Made by a program: the position numbers and the translations under genes | The notes under the pieces: model-generated | Database searches by the model: none | What the model saw: only the letters and a program-made list of their open reading frames with translations | Told to the model about the DNA's origin: nothing | Part shown: piece by piece, positions 18,298 to 27,877 of the stretch | Numbering within the stretch: position 1 is the first letter of the stretch | Layout: each line of letters starts with the position of its first letter | Source: Bordetella parapertussis | GTDB taxonomy: Bacteria; Pseudomonadota; Gammaproteobacteria; Burkholderiales; SG8-41 | DNA length: 57,288 nucleotides | Reading direction: 5' to 3' | Assembly: GCA_945864585.1 (NCBI GenBank) | Contig: CAMBCF010000014.1 | Coordinates: 1 to 57,288 of the forward strand

Positions 18298-19293
18298 ATG
18301 ATGATAGCCAGCAGACGCTTTGTGTGTACCTTGATGCTCGCTGCAGTGGTACTTGTCGCGCTTAATCCGGCGCATGCTCAGGCGCAGGGCGAAACGCCGC
18401 CCCCCGCCAAGCAGGTGCGCCTGATCACCACCTATCCGCCGGGCGGCGCTTCCGACATCATGGGCCGGATCATCGCGCAGAAGCTGGGCGAAATCTGGGG
18501 CCAGACCGTGATCGTCGAAAACAAAGCCGGCGCCAACGGCTCCATCGGCCTCGAGTATGCGGCGCGTCAGCCTGCCGATGGCAGCTCGTTTGTGATCGGC
18601 AATCTGGGACCGGTGTCGATCAATCCGTTGATCACCAAAGTGCCTTACGTCATAGCGCGCGACTTCGTTCCCATCAGCATGGTGGCGATCTCGCCGACGG
18701 TGCTGGTTATCTACCCGGGCTCTCCGGCGCAGAACCTCAAAGAATTGATCGCGCTCGCGCGCGCCAAACCCGGCAGCATCAACTTCGGCACTGCCGGCCC
18801 CGGAACGCTCGGTCATCTGGGCGGCGAGATGATGAAGCGTCTGGCGAAGATCGACCTGGTGCACGTGCCCTACAAGGGTGGCGTGCTGGCGATACAGGAC
18901 ATGCTCGGCGGTCACGTGCAACTGGTATTCGCCGACCCGCAGCCGATTTTGCAGCACATACGTTCGGGCAAAGCGCGCGCGCTCGCGGTCACCAGCGCCA
19001 AGCGCGCGGCGGTGGTGCCTGAGGTGCCGACCTTTGCAGAAGCCGGCCTGCCGGGATTTGTCGCCGAGAATTGGTGGGGCGCATTCGTGCCTGCCGCCAC
19101 ACCAAAATCCATCTCCGACAGGCTGCACGCAACGCTGACCAAGGCCATGAGCAGCGCCGACATCAAGCAGAAATTCGAAGAGATGGGCGTCGAGGCCCTG
19201 TCCGGCACGCCCGAGGCGCTGCGTGATTTTGTGCGCGCCGAGTCTGAGCGGTGGGGCAAGCTGGTGCAGGAGGCGGGGATACGGGCTGAGTAG
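18298..19293 (+). CDS. Bug-family tripartite tricarboxylate receptor
   Basis: This full-length receptor has 331 residues. Its signal peptide ends near AHAQAQG. It is followed by VRLITTYPPGGASD, IVENKAGANG, HVPYKGG and a C-terminal FVRAESERWGKLVQ helix. A strong GGGGGG ribosome binding site lies before ATG 18298. It follows the RIO kinase by 36 bp but probably has its own function. It converges with another Bug gene whose stop is 52 bp away. The two proteins share only the general family pattern. Confidence 0.93.
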   Translation: MMIASRRFVCTLMLAAVVLVALNPAHAQAQGETPPPAKQVRLITTYPPGGASDIMGRIIAQKLGEIWGQTVIVENKAGANGSIGLEYAARQPADGSSFVIGNLGPVSINPLITKVPYVIARDFVPISMVAISPTVLVIYPGSPAQNLKELIALARAKPGSINFGTAGPGTLGHLGGEMMKRLAKIDLVHVPYKGGVLAIQDMLGGHVQLVFADPQPILQHIRSGKARALAVTSAKRAAVVPEVPTFAEAGLPGFVAENWWGAFVPAATPKSISDRLHATLTKAMSSADIKQKFEEMGVEALSGTPEALRDFVRAESERWGKLVQEAGIRAE

Positions 19294-19345
19294 TGCGCTC
19301 CATGTTGGAAGTGTATTGGAATTGTGGCAGTGGTGTTCGTTGGCA

Positions 19346-20329
19346 TCAATCCGGCTCAACGCCCGCCGCCTTCAGCACTTTGCCCATTTTCGGCGATTCG
19401 ATTCTGACCATCTCCAGCACCCGCTCCGGGGCGGTGTGCATCGTCGACAGGCCCAGACCCGCATAGCGCTCCTGTACGTCGGGCAATTTCATGATCTGCG
19501 CGAGGTCGGCATTAAGACGATTGACGATGGCGGCTGGTGTGCCCTTGGGCGTGAGCACGGCCCACCAGGTCTGGGGAACGGGTTCCGCGACGCCTGCTTC
19601 AAGCATTGTCGGCACCTCCGGCAGCGCCGGCGAGCGCTGCTCGCTGGTGACAGCTAGCGCGCGCAGCTTGCCAGCCTTGATCTGCGGCACGGCGGGCACC
19701 ATGTCCGAGAACACCATGGCGATCTGTCCGCCCACCAGGTCGGTCACCGCCAGTATGCCGCCCTTGTAGGGCACATGGACGATATTGATCGCGGTTGCCG
19801 TTTTAAAAATTTCGCCAGCGACATGGGCAGGCGTGCCTCTGCCGCCGGAGCCGAAATTGAGTTGGCCGGGCCGCGCCTTGGCGAGCGCTATCAATTCTTT
19901 GACGTTGCGCGCCGGCACGGAAGGGTGCACCACCAGCACCGGCCCGGCCCTTGCCACTACAGAAATGGGTGAGAAGTCGTTTAACGGATCGAACCCAAGC
20001 CGTTTGTAGAGATGCGGGTTGGTCGCCAGCGCGGCGTTGTTGCTCATCAGCAGCGTGTAGCCGTCGGGCGCAGTTTTTGCGGCAATTTCGTGGCCGATGT
20101 TGCCGCCCGCGCCGGCGCGATTATCCACCACCACTTGCCGCCCGAGGCTGTCGGTGAGTTTTTGCGCCAGTATGCGCGACAGCACATCGGTGGTGCCGCC
20201 CGGCGGAAAGGGCGCGATGAAGCGCACCGTCTTGGCGGGATAGGCGTCTTGCGCGAATGCACATGAACCACCGAACATGAGCCCGGCTGCGGCGGCCCAC
20301 AATCCTGCGGAACGGGTTATCTTGTGCAT
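19346..20329 (-). CDS. Bug-family tripartite tricarboxylate receptor
   Basis: This complete receptor of 327 residues has a signal peptide ending SCAFAQDA. It continues with YPAKTVRFIAPFPPGGTTD, VVDNRAGAGGN, HVPYKGG and the C-terminal ESPKMGKVLKAAG. ATG 20329 has AAAGGAG upstream. It is divergent from the CaiB-type transferase at 20640, with a 310-bp gap that carries a palindromic repeat. The ligand is unknown. Confidence 0.93.
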   Translation of the reverse strand: MHKITRSAGLWAAAAGLMFGGSCAFAQDAYPAKTVRFIAPFPPGGTTDVLSRILAQKLTDSLGRQVVVDNRAGAGGNIGHEIAAKTAPDGYTLLMSNNAALATNPHLYKRLGFDPLNDFSPISVVARAGPVLVVHPSVPARNVKELIALAKARPGQLNFGSGGRGTPAHVAGEIFKTATAINIVHVPYKGGILAVTDLVGGQIAMVFSDMVPAVPQIKAGKLRALAVTSEQRSPALPEVPTMLEAGVAEPVPQTWWAVLTPKGTPAAIVNRLNADLAQIMKLPDVQERYAGLGLSTMHTAPERVLEMVRIESPKMGKVLKAAGVEPD

Positions 20330-20460
20330 GTGACTTCTCCTTTTACTTAGTGCGCCAATGGCGAAGCAGTTTAGCGCAAGCGCGGCGCGCGAGGTTTGCC
20401 GCTGATAAAAAACGTGTGCCGGGCAAACGCCTATAGGGCATCACTAAAAAGACCTATTCC

Positions 20461-20550
20461 GTCATACCGTCGTACACCGGAATCCAGCAAAATCAACAAC
20501 CTGGACACCGGCCCCCGGATCGGGTCCAGGGCGTGCTCCGCCGGTGTGAC
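20461..20550. repeat. Imperfect palindromic repeat in the 20330-20639 gap
   Basis: The outer arms GTCATACCGTCGTACACCGG (20461-20480) and GCGTGCTCCGCCGGTGTGAC (20531-20550) are complementary with a few mismatches. An inner pair, CCGGAATCCAG and CTGGACACCGG (20477-20511), pairs as well. This resembles the small dispersed 'GTCATxCCGGCG...CCGGxATCCAG' palindromes common between genes in proteobacteria. The rest of the 310-bp gap shows only the ribosome binding sites of the two divergent genes. Confidence 0.6.
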
Positions 20551-20639
20551 GAATTTTCCGCGCCAAGGAGGATTGCAGTATCCAGTGATAAGGTGCACCC
20601 TATCGGTTGGGCGATCCATTCCTAAAGTGAGGAGCAAAG

Positions 20640-21908
20640 ATGAGCGACAACGTCCAGGACTTGAATTTCTTGCAGGGCATCAAGGTCGTCGATTTCACCC
20701 AGTTCGAGGCGGGCACGACCTGCACCGAGGCGCTCGCCTGGATGGGCGCCGAGGTGGTCAAGATCGAGAACCCGGGACGCGGCGATCCGGGCCGCCGGCT
20801 GCGCCCGGGCAAGCCCGATGACGACCCCTGGTACTTCTATCAGTTCAACGTCAACAAGAAGTCCATAGCGGTCAACCTGAAGTCCGAGCGCGGCCTCCAG
20901 ATCGTCAAGGACATGATCGCCAAGGCCGACATCGTCGCCGAGAACATGGCCCCGGGCACGATCGAGCGGCTCGGCCTCGACTACGAGTCGGTGAAGAAAA
21001 TCAACCCGCGCATCATCTATTGCCAGATCAAGGGATTCGCGAGCGGCAGTCCGCACGAGAAAGGCCTGGCGTTCGACATGATCGCGCAGGCCGCCGGCGG
21101 CCCGATCAGCGTTACTGGCGAGCCCGGCCGCCCGCCGGTCAAGCCGGGCCTCTCCTTCGGCGACACCGGCACCGGCATGCTGATGACGGCGACGATACTC
21201 GGCGCGCTGATCGAGCGCAATCGCACCGGTCAGGGCCGTCGGCTGCAGATTGCGATGCAGGACGCGATGATTCACTACATGCGTACCTGCTTCGCGAACA
21301 TGGCGCGTACCGGCAAGCCCGCGCAGCGCAACGGCGCCAAGTCGGGCGCCGGCAACAACGCGCCGTCCGGCCTCTACCCGAGCAAGGGCGGCGGCTCCAA
21401 CGATTACGTCTACATAACCACGAGCCGGGCCAACCCCGAGCACTGGTCGCGGTTGATGAAATTGATTGGCCGCGAGGAATTGATCAACGATCCGCGCTTT
21501 GCCACGGGCAACGACCGCGTTGCGCACGATAAGGAACTCGACGAGATCATCAGCGTCTGGACCCGCCAACACGAGAAGCGCGAAGCGATGGAAAAGCTGA
21601 TCGGCGTCGGCGTGCCGGCCGGCGCGGTATTCGACACGATGGAGCTGCAGAACGAGCCTACGTTCGTCGAGCGCGGCTTCATGCAGACCGTCAAGCATCA
21701 TAACGGCGAGTACAAACAGGCGGCGTGGCCGGTGCGGATCGACGGCAAAATGGTGCGCATCAAGGGATCGCCGGCATTGGGGGGAGATACCTCCGAGGTG
21801 CTGAACAGCTGGCTCGGCATCGACGGCGGTCAGGTCGCCAAGCTCAGAAGCGAGGGCGTGCTCGGCGCCGCGCCGGGCGACGCCGAGAAGCTGCGCGCCA
21901 CCGGCTGA
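20640..21908 (+). CDS. CaiB/BaiF-type (class III) CoA transferase
   Basis: This 422-residue protein has the family fold seen in formyl-CoA transferase and CaiB. Segments are GIKVVDFTQFEAG, LAWMGAEVVKIENPGRGD, NKKSIAVNLKSERG and ADIVAENMAPG. The catalytic aspartate is in GLAFDMIAQAAGG, followed by GDTGTGM and a C-terminal VPAGAV block. These enzymes move CoA between carboxylic acids, often to activate a substrate for breakdown. GAGGAG precedes ATG 20640. Nearly all third codon positions look like G or C, more so than in many neighbours (an impression, not measured). The GMC oxidoreductase follows after a strong hairpin. Confidence 0.9.
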   Translation: MSDNVQDLNFLQGIKVVDFTQFEAGTTCTEALAWMGAEVVKIENPGRGDPGRRLRPGKPDDDPWYFYQFNVNKKSIAVNLKSERGLQIVKDMIAKADIVAENMAPGTIERLGLDYESVKKINPRIIYCQIKGFASGSPHEKGLAFDMIAQAAGGPISVTGEPGRPPVKPGLSFGDTGTGMLMTATILGALIERNRTGQGRRLQIAMQDAMIHYMRTCFANMARTGKPAQRNGAKSGAGNNAPSGLYPSKGGGSNDYVYITTSRANPEHWSRLMKLIGREELINDPRFATGNDRVAHDKELDEIISVWTRQHEKREAMEKLIGVGVPAGAVFDTMELQNEPTFVERGFMQTVKHHNGEYKQAAWPVRIDGKMVRIKGSPALGGDTSEVLNSWLGIDGGQVAKLRSEGVLGAAPGDAEKLRATG

Positions 21909-21967
21909 TCGCTGCGCCGGACTCGCGTTGTTACCGGGTCTGGAGAATGGCGCGGAACGCGGATTCA

Positions 21968-22003
21968 AAGGCGGACAGACCACCCTGGTGGTCTGTCCGC
22001 CTT
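21968..22003. terminator. Perfect 17-bp hairpin between CoA transferase and GMC gene
   Basis: The arms at 21968-21984 and 21987-22003 are exact reverse complements of 17 bases, separated by CT only. The structure is GC-rich and not followed by a T-run on the plus strand, so it is not a canonical intrinsic terminator. It lies 28 bp upstream of the GMC start at 22031. It could slow transcription or protect a processed mRNA end, or be a protein-binding palindrome or a repeat element. Confidence 0.5.
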
Positions 22004-22030
22004 CGGAGACCGGTTGAAGAGGATTACCTG

Positions 22031-23638
22031 TTGAAAACGTTTGATGCATACGATTTCGTCATCGTTGGCGCGGGCGCTGCGGGTTGTGTGCTGGCCAACC
22101 GGCTTACCGCGTCGGGGCGCCACAGTGTGCTGCTGCTGGAGGCCGGAGGTAACGACAGCAGCCCCTGGATACATATTCCGCTGGGATACGGAAAACATTT
22201 TTCGAATCCGCAGGTGAACTGGCTGTATAGCAGCGAACCGGGGGCGGGCGCCGGCAACCGCCGCATCGCGCAGCCGCGCGGCAAGGTGCTCGGCGGGTCG
22301 AGTTCCATCAACGGCCTGCTCTACATACGCGGGCAGCACGACGATTACAACCGCTGGCGCGATTTCGGCAACGCGGGCTGGGGTTACGCTGATGTGCTGC
22401 CTTATTTTCGCCAGTCCGAAGATCAGCAGCGCGGCGCCGATGAATATCACGGCGTGGGCGGGCCGCTCGCGGTATGCGACCCGCCGCAACCGCACCCGCT
22501 TGCCGACGCCTACCTCGCCGCCGCCGAAGAATGTGGATACCGGCGCAATCCGGATTTCAATGGTGCTACCCAGGAGGGCTTTGGCTACAACCAGTGGACA
22601 CTGCGCAACGGATTTCGCAGCAGTGCAGCGACAGCTTATCTGCGCCCGGCGCGGCGGCGCGGCAACCTCACCGTGATCACGCGCGCCCATGCAACCCGCA
22701 TCCTGTTCTCGGACCAGCGCGCCAGCGGCGTGCAGTACTCGCGCGGCGGCAAGCTCAGTTGCGCCACGGCGCGCAGGGAAGTGATCGTGGCCGGGGGCTC
22801 GTTTAACTCCCCGCAGCTTCTGCAACTCTCCGGCATAGGCCCGGCTTCACTGCTGCAGGGCTTTGGCTTGCGCGTGGTCGCCGACCTGCCCGGCGTCGGG
22901 ATGAATCTTCAGGATCACTACGCCGGCCGGCTGGTGTATGAGTGCACCGACCCGATTACGCTCAACGATGTGACGGGCAGCTTCGCGCGCGGCCTCGCTG
23001 CCGCTTTGCAATTTGCGTTTTTGCGCAAAGGGCCATTGACGATGGGCGCTTCGTATGCGACGGGATTCATCAGCGCCGACCCCGCTGCCGCGACGCCGGA
23101 TATCCAGACCAGCATCTCGCCCTTCAGCGCCGACAAAGCGGGCGACAAACTTCACAGCTTTTCCGGTTTCTCGCTCGCTGCGAGGCTGTTGCGTCCCGAG
23201 AGCCGGGGCAGCGTCCTGATCCAGAATACCGATCCGCTGCAAGCACCCGCGATCCGCCCCAACTACCTTTCGTCCGAGAAGGATTGCGCGGTCCTGCTCG
23301 CGGGCATGAAAGCGACGCGGCGCCTGGCGGACACCGCGGCGATGCGCCGTTACATCGTGCGCGAACACGATCCCGGGTCTTCATGCACCAGCGATTCCGA
23401 GCTGCTGGATTTTCTGCGTCAGCGCGGCGGCATCGCCTACCACCCGGTCGGCACCTGCAAAATGGGCAACGATGCCGCAGCCGTGGTGGACGAGCGTCTG
23501 CGCGTTCGTAGCGTGCAGGGATTGCGCGTGGTGGACGCGTCGATCATGCCGACGCTGGTCTCGGGAAACACGCACGCGCCGACGATCATGATCGCGGAAA
23601 AGGGCGCCGACATGATTCTGCAGGACGCTGGCAGCTAG
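22031..23638 (+). CDS. GMC-family FAD-dependent oxidoreductase (choline dehydrogenase-like)
   Basis: This protein of about 535 residues has the N-terminal FAD motif [17 protein letters not shown]. The GMC signatures [18 protein letters not shown] and [16 protein letters not shown] are present, as is the C-terminal catalytic region [10 protein letters not shown] with [19 protein letters not shown]. Such enzymes oxidise alcohols. I place the start at TTG 22031 because AGAGGA lies 7 bases upstream and it gives the usual short N-terminus. The open frame extends 100 codons further left only as a shadow of the CoA transferase end and the hairpin. Substrate unknown; its position suggests a shared pathway with the CoA transferase. 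Confidence 0.88.
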   Translation: MKTFDAYDFVIVGAGAAGCVLANRLTASGRHSVLLLEAGGNDSSPWIHIPLGYGKHFSNPQVNWLYSSEPGAGAGNRRIAQPRGKVLGGSSSINGLLYIRGQHDDYNRWRDFGNAGWGYADVLPYFRQSEDQQRGADEYHGVGGPLAVCDPPQPHPLADAYLAAAEECGYRRNPDFNGATQEGFGYNQWTLRNGFRSSAATAYLRPARRRGNLTVITRAHATRILFSDQRASGVQYSRGGKLSCATARREVIVAGGSFNSPQLLQLSGIGPASLLQGFGLRVVADLPGVGMNLQDHYAGRLVYECTDPITLNDVTGSFARGLAAALQFAFLRKGPLTMGASYATGFISADPAAATPDIQTSISPFSADKAGDKLHSFSGFSLAARLLRPESRGSVLIQNTDPLQAPAIRPNYLSSEKDCAVLLAGMKATRRLADTAAMRRYIVREHDPGSSCTSDSELLDFLRQRGGIAYHPVGTCKMGNDAAAVVDERLRVRSVQGLRVVDASIMPTLVSGNTHAPTIMIAEKGADMILQDAGS

Positions 23639-23702
23639 GCTTCGCCATTGCCCAACCCGGCCCACACGTAAATTTTCGGTGTGCCATCGACGTTGGTTTG
23701 AA

Positions 23703-24875
23703 TCAAACTATCTGCCGCGCCACCGCCAGCAACATTTCATCATTGCCGCGCGCGGCCACCAGCGATATCCCCAATGGGCAACCGTTCGCTGTCGCCAGTG
23801 GCAGGCTCACCTGCGGCAAGCGCCCGATGCCGGAGATACACAACATGCCCATCGCACGCTCGCGAAACGCCGTGGTCTGTTCATGCGGACATTTGAGCAG
23901 CGGTGCGATATCCGGCACGGTGGGCAGCAGCATGATCGCATTGTTGGCGAGCAACTGGTCGAGCCGTTCAGCGATGGCCTCACGTTGCGGCGCCATGCGC
24001 GCGACTTCGGCGGCGTCGCTCTTTGCCACTGCTTCAAAGCGTTTGCCGATAGCGATACCAAAATTCGGCTTGACCCGCGTCACCCACTCGCGGTGGGTAT
24101 CCCAAATCTCGGCAAACTGCAGGATGCGAAACACTTCAAACCATGCGTTCAAACCTTCGCTGCTGACAGTAACCGCTTGCGGCGTGCCCAGCACTTTTGC
24201 CACGCGCGCCATCGCCGGTTGCAATGCCGCTGTGGCGTCGGGCAGGGCGAGCGCAAACGCATCCTGCGCCAGCAACACGCGTCCCGGCGTCGCCGCCTTG
24301 CCGCCCAGCAGCACATCGCCCACGCGCGCCAGCAAATCCGCGTCGCGCGCGAACCAGCCACAGGCGTCGAAGCCCGGCGCAAGCGGACACACGCCGTCGA
24401 GCGAGATGCGTCCGTGCGTGGGGCGTATGCCATAGATGCCGCAAAAACTTGCCGGACCACGCACCGAGCCGCCGGTGTCGCTGCCGATGGCGAAATCCAC
24501 CAGCTTGCCCGCCACTGCCGCCGCCGAGCCGCTGGAGGATCCGCCGGGAACGCGGCCGGGAGCGGCGACGTTCAGCGGTGTACCGTAATGCGCATTTTCG
24601 CCGGTGAGACTGAACGCCATTTCTTCGGTGTGTGTTTTGCCGGCGAGGGTTGCGCCGGCATCGAGCAACTTTTTTGCGACCAGTGAATGCACCTTGGCAG
24701 CATCATGTGTGCGCAGCCAGTCGGGGCAGCCGAAACCGGTCTTGTGGCCCGCCACATCAAAAATATCTTTCAGGCCAAAACTCAATCCGGCAAGCGGGCC
24801 GCTCGCCGCGCCCGGCACTTCTACATGGGTATGGCGGCAAAAAGCGCCGAGTGTGTCGCGGTCTAAGATACTCAC
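23703..24875 (-). CDS. Amidase signature family protein
   Basis: This 390-residue enzyme has the Ser-cisSer-Lys triad of amidases. The lysine is in GLSFGLKDIFDVAG, the middle serine in PGGSSSGSAAAVA, and the nucleophile serine in SDTGGSVRGPASFCGIYGIRP. It is shorter than GatA and lacks any GatB or GatC neighbour, so it is most likely a catabolic amidase releasing ammonia from a carboxamide. It lies 31 bp from the Mpl gene's stop on the same strand and may be its downstream partner by chance only. Confidence 0.9.
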   Translation of the reverse strand: MSILDRDTLGAFCRHTHVEVPGAASGPLAGLSFGLKDIFDVAGHKTGFGCPDWLRTHDAAKVHSLVAKKLLDAGATLAGKTHTEEMAFSLTGENAHYGTPLNVAAPGRVPGGSSSGSAAAVAGKLVDFAIGSDTGGSVRGPASFCGIYGIRPTHGRISLDGVCPLAPGFDACGWFARDADLLARVGDVLLGGKAATPGRVLLAQDAFALALPDATAALQPAMARVAKVLGTPQAVTVSSEGLNAWFEVFRILQFAEIWDTHREWVTRVKPNFGIAIGKRFEAVAKSDAAEVARMAPQREAIAERLDQLLANNAIMLLPTVPDIAPLLKCPHEQTTAFRERAMGMLCISGIGRLPQVSLPLATANGCPLGISLVAARGNDEMLLAVARQIV

Positions 24876-24905
24876 AAATAATCCTTTAAAAACAATACCC
24901 GAACA

Positions 24906-26249
24906 TCAACGTTGCAGACGATCAAGCAACCTGGCATGGAGGCCGCCAAAGCCGCCGTTGCTCATTATCAACACATGATCGCCCGCGCGCGCAGCGCTGG
25001 CAATTTGCGCGAGCAACCCCTCAAAATCATCACTCACGCTGGCTTTTACGCCGAGCGGTGCGAGCACAGCGCCCGCATCCCACCCCAGCCCGGCACTGTA
25101 GCAAAAAACAAAATCCGCATCGGCGAGGCTGTGCGCGAGCTGATGTTTCAGCACACCGAGCTTCATGGTGTTGGAGCGCGGCTCCAGCACCGCAAGCAGG
25201 CGCGCACTGCCGATTTTTGCGCGCAGTCCGGCAAGCGTGGTGGCGATGGCCGTGGGGTGATGCGCGAAATCGTCGTAAACGGTGACACCCCCTGCGGTGC
25301 CTTTGATCTCCATGCGCCGCTTGACGTTTTTGAAGCGCGTCAGCGCTTCAATCGCCATCTTTGCGGGCACACCCGCGTGGCGTGCCGCGGCGATCGCGGC
25401 CAGCGCATTGGCTATGTTGTGTTCGCCGAGTAAATCCCAGCGCACGCGGCCTTGCGCTGCTCCGTTGCACAGCACCTCAAACCCGTCGGCGTAGCGCGCG
25501 TCCGCTTGCCAGCCATGGGCGACGCCATAACGCTCAATGGTTGTCCAGCAGCCGCGCTGAAACACGCGCTCAAGATTTGCGTCAGCGCCGTTGCTGACGA
25601 TCAAACCATTGCCCGGCACGGTGCGCAGCAGGTGATGAAACTGCGTCTCAATCGCCGCCAGGTCGGCAAAAATATCGGCATGATCGAATTCCAGGTTGTT
25701 CAAAATCGCCGTGCGCGGCAGGTAATGCACAAACTTGGAACGTTTGTCGAAGAATGCGATGTCGTATTCATCGGCTTCAATCACAAAAAACGACGATGGC
25801 GTGAGCCGCGCCGACACGCCGAAATTCTCAGGCACCCCGCCCACCAGAAATCCCGGCGACAGGCCGCCGTATTCGAGCATCCACGTTAGCATTGCAGTGG
25901 TGGTGGTCTTGCCGTGCGTGCCCGCCACCGCCAGCACCCACTTGCCTCGCAACACGTTTTCCGCCAGCCATTGCGGGCCGGAGGTATAAGGCAAACCGCG
26001 ATTCAGAATTTCTTCCATCAGCGGATTGCCGCGCGCAACCACGTTGCCGGCGACGAACAAATCGGGTTCGAGCCCGATCTGATCGGCGGAAAAACCTTCA
26101 ATCAGTTCGATGCCCTGCGCCTGCAACTGCGTGCTCATCGGCGGATACACGTTGGCATCGCAGCCGGTAACTTTGTGTCCTGCCGCTCGCGCCAGCGCCG
26201 CGATGCCACCCATGAAGGTGCCGCAGATGCCGAGGATGTGGATGTGCAT
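24906..26249 (-). CDS. mpl: UDP-N-acetylmuramate:L-Ala-gamma-D-Glu-meso-DAP ligase
   Basis: This 447-residue Mur-ligase family enzyme recycles the tripeptide of the cell wall by ligating it to UDP-MurNAc in the cytoplasm. It starts with the Rossmann segment HIHILGICGTFMGGIAALARAAGH. The ATP loop is AGTHGKTTTTAML, then ADEYDIAFFDKRSKFVHY and EFDHADIF follow, as in Mpl of E. coli. The C-terminal domain has DDFAHHPTAI and EPRSNTMKLG. ATG 26249 gives the normal N-terminus. The upstream gap holds an octamer repeat element. Confidence 0.95.
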   Translation of the reverse strand: MHIHILGICGTFMGGIAALARAAGHKVTGCDANVYPPMSTQLQAQGIELIEGFSADQIGLEPDLFVAGNVVARGNPLMEEILNRGLPYTSGPQWLAENVLRGKWVLAVAGTHGKTTTTAMLTWMLEYGGLSPGFLVGGVPENFGVSARLTPSSFFVIEADEYDIAFFDKRSKFVHYLPRTAILNNLEFDHADIFADLAAIETQFHHLLRTVPGNGLIVSNGADANLERVFQRGCWTTIERYGVAHGWQADARYADGFEVLCNGAAQGRVRWDLLGEHNIANALAAIAAARHAGVPAKMAIEALTRFKNVKRRMEIKGTAGGVTVYDDFAHHPTAIATTLAGLRAKIGSARLLAVLEPRSNTMKLGVLKHQLAHSLADADFVFCYSAGLGWDAGAVLAPLGVKASVSDDFEGLLAQIASAARAGDHVLIMSNGGFGGLHARLLDRLQR

Positions 26250-26273
26250 GGTGGGGAGAATAGCTTAAGTGCG

Positions 26274-26400
26274 GTGAACGGGTGAACGGGTGAACGGGTG
26301 AAAGGGTAAAAACCCGAAACTCTCGTCAGGTACGAGCAGCGCTAAGCAAAATATCGGAGGCACACCGCGGGGTTACTCGTTCACCCGTTCACTCGTTCAC
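26274..26400. repeat. Inverted tandem octamer element A
   Basis: The left arm (26274-26313) carries four tandem octamers, three GTGAACGG and one GTGAAAGG, then GTAAAAAC. The right arm (26371-26400), read on the minus strand, carries three units, GTGAACGA, GTGAACGG and GTGAACGA, then GTAACC. The two arms pair over about 30 bp around a 57-base loop. The element lies between mpl and the ATP-grasp gene, and the right arm ends 17 bp from the latter's stop. Related elements lie at 29.8, 30.4 and 35.8 kb. Confidence 0.8.
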
Positions 26401-26416
26401 GCAGTTACGCCCCCCC

Positions 26417-27676
26417 TCACTCAAACGACAATGCCCGCCGTATCTCGTCGTAGCGATGGTGCAGGTCTTCGGTGCTTGCGCCGCCGAGATTGAGCACGGC
26501 ATAGCGGTAACTGCCCAGCCACTTCATCTCGCGCGCCAGGCTCGCGCCGCGCTTCAGATACAACATCAGCCGCGCATCGGGATAACGCTGGTGCAGCGAC
26601 TCGATCTGCGCCGGCTGCGGCGCGCGCACGACTTCACGGCCGTCAAAGCGGCGGAACACGAAACTCGCTGCCGCGCCGAAGTCGCCGGCGCCGACGGTGA
26701 CGCTCGGCGCCACGCCAAGGGCGAGACTGAGTAACACCTCGTACGGGTCGTAGCCATCGACACGACGATACAGATTGACAATCTGCGATGCCATGCGCGG
26801 ATTGATCTCGATAATCTGGATGCGCCCGGTTTCCGGCTGGTAGATCAGTTCGACGTTGAAAAAGCCGTAGCCGTAATCGATGCCGGTGAACAATTTGTCG
26901 GCGAGTGCGCGCATGCGCGCCAGTACTTCGGCGGGCAGGCGCGACGGGTACTCGAAACGCATGAAGGCCTGCGTACCCGGATACATCACTTCGTCGACAA
27001 TGCCGAGGATGGTGATCTTGCCGTTGTGCAGGAAGCCGTCGAGATTGACCTGCACTCCGCTCATGATCTCTTCGCCGATCAAATGATGGGCGTCGATGGT
27101 GAACGGCGTGAAGCGCGCCATCAAATCGTTAAACGGCGTCACCAGCTTGTGCAGAATAAGGGTTTCCAGCGGATTGAAGCGCAGATGCTGTTGCAGTTCG
27201 CTGAAACTATCCACCCGGCGCGCGAGCACGGAGTAGGTTGCCTTAACCGGCTTCACGTAAAGCGGAAACGGCAGGCCCACCTCGGCGGCAGTTTGCATTT
27301 GGTACGGAAACACCGAGAAGCGCGGCGTCGCCTCCGGCACGATTTTCTGTTGCAGGCAGCGCGCGTAGTACTTGTGCTGCGCAGCGATGATCACCGCCGG
27401 ATCGGTACCCGGCAAACCAAGCCGCTGCGCCACCACCGCGGCAATCAGCGCGCCAAATTGCTCGTTGTTGCTGATCACGCCATCGATGCGGCCGCGATAC
27501 TTTTTAACCAGCTTATCGGCATAGCGCCAAACGTTAAACGTGATCAGGCGCGCATTTTCAGGAAATTTGAAGAGATCGAAGCCTTCGTAGAAAAACGCGT
27601 AGCGCGCGCGATAACGCGGTTGTTCGAGTTCATCGCGATCCCAATCCTTGGGGAAAAGCACGAGGATGTGTTTCAT
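26417..27676 (-). CDS. ATP-grasp protein of unknown substrate
   Basis: This protein of about 419 residues starts with MKHILVLFPKDWD. It has a pre-ATP-grasp domain, then the ATP-grasp fold with lysine in FPLYVKPVKA and metal-binding residues in IQIIEINPRMASQ near residue 290. Such enzymes join a carboxylate to an amine, thiol or similar through an acyl phosphate. The sequence recalls carbamoyl-phosphate-synthase-like or biotin-carboxylase-like stand-alone enzymes, but I cannot name a substrate. ATG 27676 is chosen; GTG 27709, 11 codons earlier, is possible, and neither has a good ribosome binding site. Mpl lies downstream beyond the repeat element. Confidence 0.82.
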   Translation of the reverse strand: MKHILVLFPKDWDRDELEQPRYRARYAFFYEGFDLFKFPENARLITFNVWRYADKLVKKYRGRIDGVISNNEQFGALIAAVVAQRLGLPGTDPAVIIAAQHKYYARCLQQKIVPEATPRFSVFPYQMQTAAEVGLPFPLYVKPVKATYSVLARRVDSFSELQQHLRFNPLETLILHKLVTPFNDLMARFTPFTIDAHHLIGEEIMSGVQVNLDGFLHNGKITILGIVDEVMYPGTQAFMRFEYPSRLPAEVLARMRALADKLFTGIDYGYGFFNVELIYQPETGRIQIIEINPRMASQIVNLYRRVDGYDPYEVLLSLALGVAPSVTVGAGDFGAAASFVFRRFDGREVVRAPQPAQIESLHQRYPDARLMLYLKRGASLAREMKWLGSYRYAVLNLGGASTEDLHHRYDEIRRALSFE

Positions 27677-27877
27677 TGGTTCATCAAAATTCTGTTGCAT
27701 AATCGACACACCGGCGCGTCATGCGCAGACATGCTCCGGCGTCACCAGCGGACGGTTCCTCGTGATTGGAATTGTTTTGCCTCCGCTGGTTACCTGAACA
27801 TTGTAATCCCTTCCGCTTATTCCATTAAGCTTGGATAGCGCAGGCCTATCAAAAGAGAAAACCTCATAAACAGTCCG

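Noticed and set aside
23703-24875. Amidase as GatA of tRNA amidotransferase
   Set aside because: Too short (390 residues), and no gatB or gatC next to it.
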